Part shown: one piece after another, positions 1 to 7,231 of the stretch
Layout: the number at the start of each line of letters is the position of its first letter
How positions within the stretch are numbered: the stretch's first letter is position 1
Source: Alphaproteobacteria bacterium
GTDB lineage: Bacteria; Pseudomonadota; Alphaproteobacteria; Micavibrionales; Micavibrionaceae
Length of the DNA stretch: 45,472 nucleotides
Direction: 5' to 3'
Assembly: GCA_021775965.1 (NCBI GenBank)
Contig: JAJFGV010000039.1
Span: forward strand, 1-45,472
Notes under the pieces: generated by a model
What the model was told of the DNA's origin: nothing
Databases searched by the model: none
Seen by the model: only the letters and a program-made list of their open reading frames with translations
Translations under genes and position numbers: made by a program

Positions 1-1118
1 TGAATGGCTGCGCCATCGGCAACAACTTCGTCGGGGTTCACGCCTTTATGTGGTTCCTTGCCAAAGAAATCTTTTACGATCTCGATGATTTTCGGCATGC
101 GGGTCATACCGCCGACCATCACGATGTCATCGATTTCAGAAGCCTTAAGACCGGCATCTTTCAACGCGGCCTTTAAGGGGGCTTGTGTGCGTTTAATTAA
201 ATCTTCGACCAGGCTTTCGAGCTTGGCGCGCGATAGCTTGACGTTGAGGTGTTTTGGTCCGGCGGCATCGGCCGTGATAAAGGGAAGATTCACTTCGGTC
301 TGTGTGGTCGAAGACAGCTCGATCTTGGCTTTTTCTGCCGCCTCTTTCAGGCGTTGCAGGGCCAGCTTGTCTTCGCGCAGATCGATGGATTGTTCTTTTT
401 TAAACTCATCAGCGAGGTAATCCATGATGCGGGCATCAAAGTCTTCGCCGCCAAGGAAGGTATCGCCATTGGTGGATTTAACCTCAAAGACGCCATCGCC
501 GATTTCAAGAACGGACACATCGAATGTACCACCACCAAGGTCATAAACGACAATCGTGCCGGTGTTTTTCTTGTCCAGTCCGTAAGCTAGCGCGGCAGCG
601 GTTGGCTCGTTGATAATGCGTAGCACTTCCAGCCCGGCAATTTTACCGGCGTCTTTTGTGGCCTGACGTTGGGAGTCATTGAAATAGGCCGGAACCGTAA
701 TCACGGCTTTATCCACTTTTTCGCCAAGATGCGCTTCGGCGGTTTCTTTCATTTTTTGTAAAAGCATGGCGGAGATTTGTGATGGCGCGTAAGTTTCTCC
801 GTCAATTTCTACCCAGGCATCGCCGTTATCGCCTTCGACGATATTGAACGGTGCTTTCTGGATTAAATCTTTGGCTTGTTCATCATCAAAGCGGCGACCG
901 ATCAGGCGCTTGATGGCGTAGAGTGTGTTTTCAGGATTGGTGACGGCCTGACGTTTGGCCGGCTGTCCGACCAGACGTTCGCCGTCTTTTGAGAAGGCGA
1001 CCATTGAGGGAGTGGTCCGGGAGCCCTCTGCATTTTCAATAACGCGGGGCTCTTTGCCCTCCATAATCGCGACACATGAATTGGTGGTACCCAGGTCAAT
1101 ACCGATAACTTTGCTCAT
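1..1118 (-). CDS. dnaK: Chaperone protein DnaK (Hsp70), 3' part cut by window edge
   Basis: Hsp70 chaperone, the ATP-driven foldase that works with GrpE (encoded just upstream) and DnaJ in the cytoplasm. The visible 372 codons hold almost only the nucleotide-binding domain: the phosphate-1 motif DLGTTNSC near residue 8, [11 protein letters not shown] in the middle, the phosphate-2 motif [10 protein letters not shown], and the adenosine motif VGGMTRMP near the edge. The substrate-binding domain lies outside the window. The start ATG at 1118 is preceded by AGAGGA at a good distance. It follows grpE in the same direction after about 150 bp that hold a plausible promoter of their own. Identification is certain; only the 3' end is missing. 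Confidence 0.98.
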   Translation of the reverse strand, partial: MSKVIGIDLGTTNSCVAIMEGKEPRVIENAEGSRTTPSMVAFSKDGERLVGQPAKRQAVTNPENTLYAIKRLIGRRFDDEQAKDLIQKAPFNIVEGDNGDAWVEIDGETYAPSQISAMLLQKMKETAEAHLGEKVDKAVITVPAYFNDSQRQATKDAGKIAGLEVLRIINEPTAAALAYGLDKKNTGTIVVYDLGGGTFDVSVLEIGDGVFEVKSTNGDTFLGGEDFDARIMDYLADEFKKEQSIDLREDKLALQRLKEAAEKAKIELSSTTQTEVNLPFITADAAGPKHLNVKLSRAKLESLVEDLIKRTQAPLKAALKDAGLKASEIDDIVMVGGMTRMPKIIEIVKDFFGKEPHKGVNPDEVVADGAAI

Positions 1119-1203
1119 TTTTTCCTCTTTTGTTTGTGGCGAATACGCCAATGGCCCTAATTGAGTGGCACCACTACGATCCCCAAGGTTTCAATTAGAA
1201 CGG

Positions 1204-1232
1204 AATATAGCATGAAATCCGCCAAATGCCAG
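1204..1232 (-). promoter_or_regulatory. Putative promoter for dnaK
   Basis: On the minus strand CTGGCA (1232-1227) and TATATT (1209-1204) are separated by 17 bp, matching 4/6 and 5/6 of the housekeeping consensus. It lies in the grpE-dnaK gap and would give a leader of about 80 nt. No CIRCE element and no convincing heat-shock sigma-32-type element was found here, so heat control of dnaK is not visible in this gap. Moderate to low confidence. Confidence 0.4.
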
Positions 1233-1268
1233 AGTTTAGGGGTAAGATTCTGGAAGAAAATTTAGGCT

Positions 1269-2030
1269 CTAAGCTTCCGTATCTAACGTGCTGCCGGGGC
1301 CGGTGGGGGGTGGTTGCTCGCCTGCGCCGCCATCATCTTTGGCAACGCCGACGCGGGCCGGGCGCAACAGGCGGTCATGGAGAACATAGCCGGCCTCGAT
1401 CACTTCGGTGATGGTGCCGGGCGGTCTGCCGGAGCCGGGGGTTTCAAACATCACTTCGTGGAAATTGGGGTCGAAGGGCTCATCCAGCGGTTCAATTTTT
1501 TTGACGCCGTTCTTTTCAAAACTGCGGAGCAATTCGCGCTCTGTGGCTTCGATGCCATCAACCAGGTTTTTAAGGCGTGGTTCGGTTTCCATCAGGTCTT
1601 CCGGTACGGCGCCTAGCGCACGGCGCAGATTGTCTGAGACATCAAGCAATTCACGGGCGAAAGAGGAAATGGCGAATTTGGAGGCGTCTTCGCGGTCGCG
1701 GAGTGCGCGCTTGCGGGCATTGTCGGTTTCTGCAACAGCGCGGAGCATTTGATCTTTGGTGCGGTCGAGCTCGGCTTCCAGTGCGGCGATGCGAGCTTGC
1801 GCTTCACCATCTGCTGCGGCTGGTTGTTCGGGTGGGGCTTCGGCTTGTGGCTCGGGTTCTGGCGCTAGCGGGTCGTGATTTTCGTCCAAGTTTTCACCTA
1901 AGTGAAGTGTGCCGGTCAGGCGCGCCGCTTCCGCTTCAAGCCGAGCGGAGCGTTCGGCCAGCGTTTCTTCGGACTCGCCGCCATGTTCGTCTGAAGGTTC
2001 GTTTTCGTCAAAGGGGTCTGCTTTGTTCAT
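1269..2030 (-). CDS. grpE: Nucleotide exchange factor GrpE
   Basis: GrpE releases ADP from DnaK and resets the chaperone cycle. The 253-residue protein has an acidic, low-complexity N-terminus rich in Glu, Pro and Ala (about 1-75), a long helix predicted as coiled coil (about 78-130, AALEAELDRTKDQ onward), then the GrpE core and its C-terminal beta domain (FEKNGVKKIEPLDEPFDPN through RLLRPARVGV). The acidic N-terminal extension makes it longer than the roughly 200 residues usual for the family. It lies between a periplasmic orphan (41 bp upstream) and dnaK. GrpE assignment is firm. Confidence 0.96.
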   Translation of the reverse strand: MNKADPFDENEPSDEHGGESEETLAERSARLEAEAARLTGTLHLGENLDENHDPLAPEPEPQAEAPPEQPAAADGEAQARIAALEAELDRTKDQMLRAVAETDNARKRALRDREDASKFAISSFARELLDVSDNLRRALGAVPEDLMETEPRLKNLVDGIEATERELLRSFEKNGVKKIEPLDEPFDPNFHEVMFETPGSGRPPGTITEVIEAGYVLHDRLLRPARVGVAKDDGGAGEQPPPTGPGSTLDTEA

Positions 2031-2071
2031 GCTGCTTATATAATCCGATTTTAGATATTAGTCCAGCAGAC

Positions 2072-3004
2072 TCAATCCAGAAGGCCGGGCAAGCGGGCAT
2101 AAACGGGAAGATTCTTCTCTTTATTGTATGGCCCTTGCGGCCCCTGAAATACTTCGCTCATGGTTATGTTTCCAAACTGTGTTGGGCCTCCGGCGCGCAG
2201 CTTGTGACCGAGATTGCCGGTTTGGTCAATGAAGTACAGAGTGCTTTTGTCGGTCAGTGGTGATGAAAATCCGGGCAGTTCTTTTTCTGCGCCGATCAGT
2301 CCATTCTTGTTTGCCAGCTTTGTGATGTCATGTGATATGTCTTTGCCGGGAGGGGGTGCGGCGTAAAGAATGATAAGGTTATCAGGGTAAAACCAGTGTG
2401 TTAGAGAGTCTTTGCGTTGTGACAGGTTTGCGGGCTTGAAGAGTATTTTGCCAGCGTCGCCGGGAACTTTAACGTCTTTTCCCGTGAGGGTGTTTTTTGT
2501 TTTGGTGAACAGGGATAATTTGTGCTGATTGACATAGATATCATAGTGGTCCTGTCCGCCCGGACCGCTCATCACGATTTTGCTAATGGCATTTTCCATG
2601 ATCTCATCACGGTTGATCGTGACATCCGCCATAATGGTATTCATACTTTGCTTGCAGCCGAATTGTGCGTATTGCGCATCCTTGCTGAGTTTAACGATGG
2701 GGTCGCTGACGGTGATTTTAAGCTGACTGCCAAGTATCTTCGTTTGCGTTTCAAGAGGCTCAACGCTCATACAGCCGCTCATCGATAGCGGTTGGGTAAT
2801 GCGTAGCGTGGCTTCGTTGGGTTTTGCGCCGGGCTTATGGACAAAGTTTATGCTGTATGCGGAAGCCGGTATCAGGTAAGGGGCCTCTGTGCTTTGCATT
2901 TTCTCAGGTTCGGTCTGTGCCATCTGTGCCGTAGCGCCGGAAGGAAGCGCCGAGATAAGCAGAGCCAGCAAGACAAAGAAATGGAAATAGTGAGATATAG
3001 TCAT
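2072..3004 (-). CDS. Secreted protein of unknown function inside the hrcA-grpE-dnaK cluster
   Basis: I do not recognise a family. The 310-residue product starts with a clear Sec signal peptide (MTISHYFHFF, hydrophobic core to about 22, cleavage likely after ATA/GATA), so it is probably periplasmic. The mature part has two cysteines near 78 and 117 that could form a disulfide, and mixed beta-type composition without transmembrane segments. It sits between hrcA and grpE, where alphaproteobacteria normally have nothing, and it has its own promoter with a perfect TATAAT at 3041-3046. There is no good ribosome binding site before ATG 3004, but an eight-codon ORF (3027-3001) ends with its TGA overlapping this ATG. 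Its presence in a heat-shock cluster hints at envelope stress but this is inference. Confidence 0.85.
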   Translation of the reverse strand: MTISHYFHFFVLLALLISALPSGATAQMAQTEPEKMQSTEAPYLIPASAYSINFVHKPGAKPNEATLRITQPLSMSGCMSVEPLETQTKILGSQLKITVSDPIVKLSKDAQYAQFGCKQSMNTIMADVTINRDEIMENAISKIVMSGPGGQDHYDIYVNQHKLSLFTKTKNTLTGKDVKVPGDAGKILFKPANLSQRKDSLTHWFYPDNLIILYAAPPPGKDISHDITKLANKNGLIGAEKELPGFSSPLTDKSTLYFIDQTGNLGHKLRAGGPTQFGNITMSEVFQGPQGPYNKEKNLPVYARLPGLLD

Positions 3005-3040
3005 GGATACATACCCGGTGGATTCATTACGGTCTCGGTT

Positions 3041-3068
3041 ATTATAGCCCTATAGGCATTTCAGGCAA
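3041..3068 (-). promoter_or_regulatory. Promoter of the 310-residue secreted protein gene
   Basis: On the minus strand TTGCCT (3068-3063) and a perfect TATAAT (3046-3041) are 16 bp apart, in the 81-bp gap after hrcA. The predicted start of transcription is near 3034, about 7 nt before an ATG at 3027 that opens an eight-codon ORF ending in an ATGA overlap with the main start at 3004. Confidence 0.6.
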
Positions 3069-3085
3069 TTGGAATGGCCGCGTTT

Positions 3086-4126
3086 TTACAGTTCATCCAC
3101 GAGCTTTGCGACAATTTGCGAGGTATAATCGACCATCGGGATGATCCGGTCGTAATTGAGACGGGTTGGGCCGATGACGCCGATGGCGCCGATAATCTGC
3201 TCTTGCCCGTTTTTATAGGGCGAAATGATCATCGACCAGCCGGATTGATCGAAAATCTTGTTTTCGGCGCCGATAAATATCTGGACGCCTTCGGCATCGC
3301 CGACGGAATCAAGGAGCTTCAGCATGTTTTCCTGTTCTTCAAGGTAGCCAAGCAAAGCACGGGCTTTTTCAAGTTCTTCGATGGCTTTGACGTCTTCGAG
3401 CAGGCGGGATTGGCCGCGCACAATAATGTGGCCGTCCTGATTGCCGGTGGAGGGCAGGGCTAGGCCCTGTTCAACCAAAGTTTGTGTAATGTTATCAAGC
3501 TGTGAACGGTTTTGGCTAATCTCCTGCATGATGTCCTTTTGCGCCTGGCCCAGCTTTTTGCCAGCAAGTTTGGCATTGAGGTAATTTGAGGCTTTGATCA
3601 ATGAGGTTTCCGGGATGTCGATTTGTGTGTCCATGATGCGGTTTTCAACGAGGCCGTTTTGCATGACCAGCACGATGAGGATTTTGCCGGGGGCGAGCTT
3701 TACGAACTGGATTTGTTTCACCGATTCGTCGAGTTTTGGGGCGATCACGAGGCTGGCGCAGGATGACAGGCCCGAGAGCAGGGTTGTTGTACGCTCAAGC
3801 ACTTCATTAAAGGGACGCCCTAAGGCATGGCATTCACTTTCGATTTTATTGCGCTCGTCCTCGCTGAGGCCGCCGACTTCCATAAGGCCGTCAATATAAA
3901 GGCGTAACCCTGCTTCTGTTGGTAGGCGACCGGCAGAAGTGTGCGGGGAGCAGAGCAGCCCGGCATCTTCCAGGTCAGCCATGGTGTTGCGGATGCTGGC
4001 TGGAGAAAGGCTGAGGAGGTCGCTTTTTGATATGGTGCGCGAGCCGACGGGTTCACCGGTTTCCAGGTAAGAATCGACAATAAAGCGGAAGATTTCCCGC
4101 GAGCGCTCGTTAAGTTCCGTAATCAT
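3086..4126 (-). CDS. hrcA: Heat-inducible transcription repressor HrcA
   Basis: HrcA represses chaperone genes, classically groESL, by binding the CIRCE inverted repeat, and is released on heat stress. The 346-residue protein has the N-terminal winged helix (LNERSREIFRFIVDSYLETG, then GSRTISKSDLLSLSPASIRN, residues about 5-65), a GAF-like middle and the conserved C-terminal IGPTRLNYDRIIPMVDYTS. Start choice: the frame opens at a TTG at 4162, but that TTG is part of a -35 hexamer; the -10 TATAGT (4139-4134) lies 7 nt before ATG 4126, so translation must begin at 4126 on an mRNA with essentially no leader. No CIRCE copy was found in the window, so its target is probably groESL elsewhere. Divergent from rph. 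Confidence 0.95.
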   Translation of the reverse strand: MITELNERSREIFRFIVDSYLETGEPVGSRTISKSDLLSLSPASIRNTMADLEDAGLLCSPHTSAGRLPTEAGLRLYIDGLMEVGGLSEDERNKIESECHALGRPFNEVLERTTTLLSGLSSCASLVIAPKLDESVKQIQFVKLAPGKILIVLVMQNGLVENRIMDTQIDIPETSLIKASNYLNAKLAGKKLGQAQKDIMQEISQNRSQLDNITQTLVEQGLALPSTGNQDGHIIVRGQSRLLEDVKAIEELEKARALLGYLEEQENMLKLLDSVGDAEGVQIFIGAENKIFDQSGWSMIISPYKNGQEQIIGAIGVIGPTRLNYDRIIPMVDYTSQIVAKLVDEL

Positions 4127-4133
4127 GGCTGTG

Positions 4134-4162
4134 ACTATACTGCGTAAAGTCTGAATTGACAA
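4134..4162 (-). promoter_or_regulatory. hrcA promoter (predicted leaderless transcript)
   Basis: Minus strand TTGTCA (4162-4157), 17 bp spacer, TATAGT (4139-4134); each hexamer matches 5/6 of consensus. Transcription should begin at or within a base or two of ATG 4126. The -35 overlaps the -35 of the divergent rph promoter on the same TTGACAA block. Confidence 0.7.
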
Positions 4163-4183
4163 TTTATTGCCGGGGGTTAGAGT
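4156..4183 (+). promoter_or_regulatory. rph promoter
   Basis: Perfect -35 TTGACA (4156-4161), 16 bp spacer, TAGAGT (4178-4183, 4/6). It precedes a 5' leader of about 23 nt that contains AAGGAG before the rph ATG. Its -35 physically overlaps that of hrcA, so the two polymerases should compete. Confidence 0.6.
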
Positions 4184-4212
4184 GTGGCCCTCAAGTTGAA
4201 AAGGAGATTTAT

Positions 4213-4935
4213 ATGGCCAGACCGTCCGGGCGCGAATTTAATGCCCTCAGAGAAATTGAATTAATTACCGATGTTTCCAAACATGCGGAAGGGTCATGCC
4301 TTGCCAAATTTGGCGATACCCATGTGCTTTGTACCGCCAGTATCGAGGAGCGGGTGCCGCACTGGATTAAGAATACTGGAAAGGGTTGGGTGACAGCGGA
4401 ATATGGTATGTTGCCGCGCTCTACGGGTACGCGGATGGATCGTGAGGCGGCGCGGGGTAAACAATCGGGGCGGACGCAGGAAATTCAGCGCTTGATCGGG
4501 CGGGCTTTGCGGGCCGTGGTTGATCTTGAGAAACTGGGTGAGCGGCAGGTGCGCGTTGATTGTGATGTGATCCAGGCCGATGGTGGCACGCGGACAGCGG
4601 CGATTACCGGCGGGTTTGTGGCGCTGCATAGCGCGTTTCAATATCTGGTGAAGGTGGGGCTGTTGAAGGCCGTACCGATGAGCGATACGGTGGCGGCGAT
4701 TTCCTGTGGGATATATGAAGGCGAGCCGGTGCTTGATCTGGATTATGATGAGGATTCTGAGGCCGATACTGATGCCAACTTTGTGATTACCGGCAAAGGT
4801 GGGCTTTGTGAAATTCAGGGTACGGCAGAAAAAGAACCGTTTTCGGAAGAGGAGTTTTTGAAGCTTCTTAAATTGGCGCAGGATGGCTGTGCGGATTTAA
4901 CTGTGGCGCAGAGAAAGGCGTTGAAACTCGGATGA
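4213..4935 (+). CDS. rph: Ribonuclease PH
   Basis: Phosphorolytic 3'-5' exoribonuclease that trims tRNA 3' ends. The 240-residue length is typical. Diagnostic segments include [15 protein letters not shown] at the start, the phosphate-binding stretch [20 protein letters not shown] (about 78-97), the [10 protein letters not shown] helix, and [20 protein letters not shown]. The start is fixed by AAGGAG seven bases before ATG 4213; the longer reading from 4156 begins inside the promoter. The stop overlaps the rdgB start by four bases, so the two are translationally coupled. The rph-rdgB-hemW order, divergent from hrcA, is the classic alphaproteobacterial arrangement. Confidence 0.98.
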   Translation: MARPSGREFNALREIELITDVSKHAEGSCLAKFGDTHVLCTASIEERVPHWIKNTGKGWVTAEYGMLPRSTGTRMDREAARGKQSGRTQEIQRLIGRALRAVVDLEKLGERQVRVDCDVIQADGGTRTAAITGGFVALHSAFQYLVKVGLLKAVPMSDTVAAISCGIYEGEPVLDLDYDEDSEADTDANFVITGKGGLCEIQGTAEKEPFSEEEFLKLLKLAQDGCADLTVAQRKALKLG

Positions 4936-5528
4936 CCCGTAAGTTCGAAGGTGATGAAATTGTCTTGGCCACGCATAATCAGGGCAAGGTCCGCGAGATT
5001 GCTGATCTGCTTGGGCCGTATGTTGAGACGTTTATTTCTGCGGGTGAGCTTGGTTTGTCCGAGCCGGAAGAAACCGGCAGTACTTTCACAGACAATGCGA
5101 TTTTAAAAGCGCAGGCTGCCGCGCAGGAAAGCGGTAAGGTTTCGTTGGCCGATGATAGTGGTCTGGCGGTGAAGGCGCTTGGTGGGCAGCCGGGGATATA
5201 TTCGGCGCGCTGGGCGGGGGAAAAGAAAGATTTTCAAATGGCCATGCAGAAAGTGCAGGATGAGCTGAGTGGGTTGCATGATCGCAGTGCGGCGTTTGTG
5301 TGTGTGTTGGCGCTGGCTTGGCCGGATGGTGAGGTGGAGGTTTTTAAGGGGCGTGTTGAGGGCGCAATCGTTTGGCCGCCGCGGGGTGATAAGGGCTTTG
5401 GCTATGATCCGATTTTTATGCCGCAGGGCCATGATGTGACCTTTGGCGAGATGGACCCGGCGGAAAAGCACAAAATTTCACATCGCGCGCAAGCCTTTGA
5501 AAAGTTTGTCGAAATTATGAAGGGCTAA
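4932..5528 (+). CDS. rdgB: Non-canonical purine NTP pyrophosphatase, RdgB/HAM1 family
   Basis: Hydrolyses dITP, ITP and XTP to the monophosphates and so cleans the nucleotide pool. The 198 residues contain the family motifs [10 protein letters not shown] (about 14-23), the metal-binding [14 protein letters not shown] (about 72-85), [13 protein letters not shown] (about 149-161) and the C-terminal SHRAQAF. Its ATG overlaps the rph TGA as ATGA. Assignment is firm. Confidence 0.97.
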   Translation: MTRKFEGDEIVLATHNQGKVREIADLLGPYVETFISAGELGLSEPEETGSTFTDNAILKAQAAAQESGKVSLADDSGLAVKALGGQPGIYSARWAGEKKDFQMAMQKVQDELSGLHDRSAAFVCVLALAWPDGEVEVFKGRVEGAIVWPPRGDKGFGYDPIFMPQGHDVTFGEMDPAEKHKISHRAQAFEKFVEIMKG

Positions 5529-5581
5529 ACTCCAGGGGTTGTTCCTGGCTGAGCTCTCTGTGGACGAAAAACCCGCCAAAT

Positions 5582-5610
5582 TTGACTTTTCGTAAGAAAG
5601 GGCGTAGATA
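5582..5610 (+). promoter_or_regulatory. Possible promoter of the IcmD-like gene
   Basis: TTGACT (5582-5587, 5/6), 17 bp spacer, TAGATA (5605-5610, weak). It lies in the 121-bp gap after rdgB, in which no convincing terminator was seen. This gap suggests the IcmD-like gene is transcribed separately from rph-rdgB. Confidence 0.35.
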
Positions 5611-5649
5611 TAGCCCACACTTTAACCACCTCTTTGGTAGGAGAGAAAA

Positions 5650-6039
5650 ATGACTAAGAATTTTAAACATCACGTGCTCGCGTTTCAGGCTGCTTTTATT
5701 GTTGGCATGCTTTCGAAAGAGGCAGTGGCCGGTGGGGGTTCTGATTTCAGCACCATCGCCAGAAACATCACCAATTCAATTGAAGAAATACCGGGTATGG
5801 TTACGGGTATATCTTACATGCTTGGCCTTATGCTGGGTGTTCTTGGTGTTTTGAAGATCAAGGACCATGTTGAGAATCCGACACAGACACCGATGAAAGA
5901 TGGTGCCGTAAGGCTTGCCGCCGGTGGCGCGTTGTTTGCATTGCCGATTGTGTTTGAATCCATGCTGAACACGATTGGAACGACGGGCACTTTGGTTCAG
6001 CCTGCGACTTTGAACAAAGTTGAATTCAACGTCCAATAA
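5650..6039 (+). CDS. IcmD/DotP-like small membrane protein (type IVB secretion family)
   Basis: The 129-residue protein has a signal or first membrane segment (about 8-27), a second hydrophobic stretch (about 50-69), the motif LKIKDHVENPTQTPM (about 68-82), and a third segment (about 88-108). Hydrophobic segment, K-x-H-x-x-N-P-T-Q-x-P, then hydrophobic segment is the pattern I know from IcmD/DotP and the related IcmC/DotE proteins of Dot/Icm secretion systems. That recognition is from memory of the family, not a search. It has a strong AGGAGA ribosome site. It stands alone: no other Dot/Icm gene is in the window. hemW begins 13 bp after its stop, so they may be cotranscribed by accident of position. 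Family level fairly sure, function unknown. Confidence 0.7.
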   Translation: MTKNFKHHVLAFQAAFIVGMLSKEAVAGGGSDFSTIARNITNSIEEIPGMVTGISYMLGLMLGVLGVLKIKDHVENPTQTPMKDGAVRLAAGGALFALPIVFESMLNTIGTTGTLVQPATLNKVEFNVQ

Positions 6040-6052
6040 AAAACATATTGCT

Positions 6053-7231
6053 ATGACACAACAAGGCCGGTTCGGAGTTTATATCCACTGGCCTTTTTGT
6101 TTGGCCAAATGCCCGTATTGCGATTTTAATTCTCATGTTCGCGAGGGCATTGACCATGGTGCGTGGCGGGATGCTTATCTTCAATCTATCGATCATTACG
6201 CAGCGTTAACGCCGGGGCGGCAGGTAGAGTCGATTTATTTTGGCGGCGGCACACCGTCGCTGATGGAGCCAAAAACCGTTGAGGCGATCATCGATCGTAT
6301 CCAGCAAAAATGGCAGGTTACCAATGACATTGAGATCACGCTAGAGGCCAATCCAACTTCGGTGGAGGCGGAGAAGTTTAAAGCGTTTAAGGCCGCCGGG
6401 GTGAACCGTGTTTCGCTGGGTGTGCAGGCGTTGAATGATGAGGATCTAAAATTTCTGGGTCGTGAGCATAATGTTAATGAGGCGCTGAAGGCGATTGAGA
6501 TCGCCCGGGAAAACTTTGATCGTTATAGCTTTGATTTGATTTATGCGCGGCCCAAACAGAGTTTGAAAGATTGGCAGGAAGAACTTGAACGTGCGGTGAT
6601 TTATGCGGGCGGGCATTTGTCTTTGTATCAACTCACCATTGAACGCGGCACGCAGTTTTATCAGGACTACGCGCAGAAGAAATTTGCGGTGCCGGGGGAG
6701 GAGCTGGCGGCGGATTTTTACAACCTGACGCAGGATATATTGGAGGCGCATGATTTGCCGGCTTATGAGGTGTCGAACCATGCGAAGGCGGGCGATGAAT
6801 CGCGGCACAATCTGATTTACTGGAACTATGGCGATTATGTCGGGATTGGGCCGGGCGCGCATGGGCGACTGACGATTGATGGGCAGAAATTTGCAACACG
6901 CGAGCATCGTGCGCCGGAGATTTGGCTGGAGCGGGTAGTGGAGCAGGGATCGGGCGTGCATCCGTTTGAAGAGGTGCCGGAGGAAGAGCGTTTTCTGGAG
7001 GCGCTGATGATGGGGTTGCGTTTGCGTGACGGTGTTTCGTTATCGGCACTGGATGAAAGCTGGCAGGATTACATTGATCAGGATCATATGAGGCAGGCTG
7101 TCATAGAAGGTTGGCTTGTGCATGAGGATGATAACATCCGCCTGACCCGCGAAGGGCTTTTGCGATTGAACGCTATGGTGCCGTATCTTCTGCGGGAGCA
7201 GTCGGTTCGGGTTGCTGTGGCAACTCAATAA
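6053..7231 (+). CDS. hemW: Radical SAM heme chaperone HemW (HemN-like)
   Basis: HemW carries a [4Fe-4S] cluster and transfers heme to respiratory enzymes; it was long annotated as an oxygen-independent coproporphyrinogen oxidase. The 392-residue protein has the radical SAM cysteines in CLAKCPYCDFNSH (about 16-28), the SAM-binding YFGGGTPSLM, the GVQALNDEDLKFLGR segment and GIGPGAHGR in the C-terminal half. I take ATG 6053 rather than the in-frame TTG at 6020, which lies inside the preceding gene. Neither has a clear ribosome site. Its last 59 bases overlap the convergent 548-residue secreted protein gene. Confidence 0.94.
   Translation: MTQQGRFGVYIHWPFCLAKCPYCDFNSHVREGIDHGAWRDAYLQSIDHYAALTPGRQVESIYFGGGTPSLMEPKTVEAIIDRIQQKWQVTNDIEITLEANPTSVEAEKFKAFKAAGVNRVSLGVQALNDEDLKFLGREHNVNEALKAIEIARENFDRYSFDLIYARPKQSLKDWQEELERAVIYAGGHLSLYQLTIERGTQFYQDYAQKKFAVPGEELAADFYNLTQDILEAHDLPAYEVSNHAKAGDESRHNLIYWNYGDYVGIGPGAHGRLTIDGQKFATREHRAPEIWLERVVEQGSGVHPFEEVPEEERFLEALMMGLRLRDGVSLSALDESWQDYIDQDHMRQAVIEGWLVHEDDNIRLTREGLLRLNAMVPYLLREQSVRVAVATQ

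Noticed and set aside
1119-1268. CIRCE (HrcA box) before dnaK
   Set aside because: No TTAGCACTC-N9-GAGTGCTAA match. AGTGG-CA-CCACT at 1164-1177 is a short dyad only and does not fit.
1577-2263. 228-codon plus-strand open frame
   Set aside because: Opposite grpE and the secreted orphan; Arg-rich composition typical of antisense frames.
4156-4212. Longer start for RNase PH
   Set aside because: The extra 19 residues are coded by the promoter and ribosome site; ATG 4213 has AAGGAG and matches the family start.
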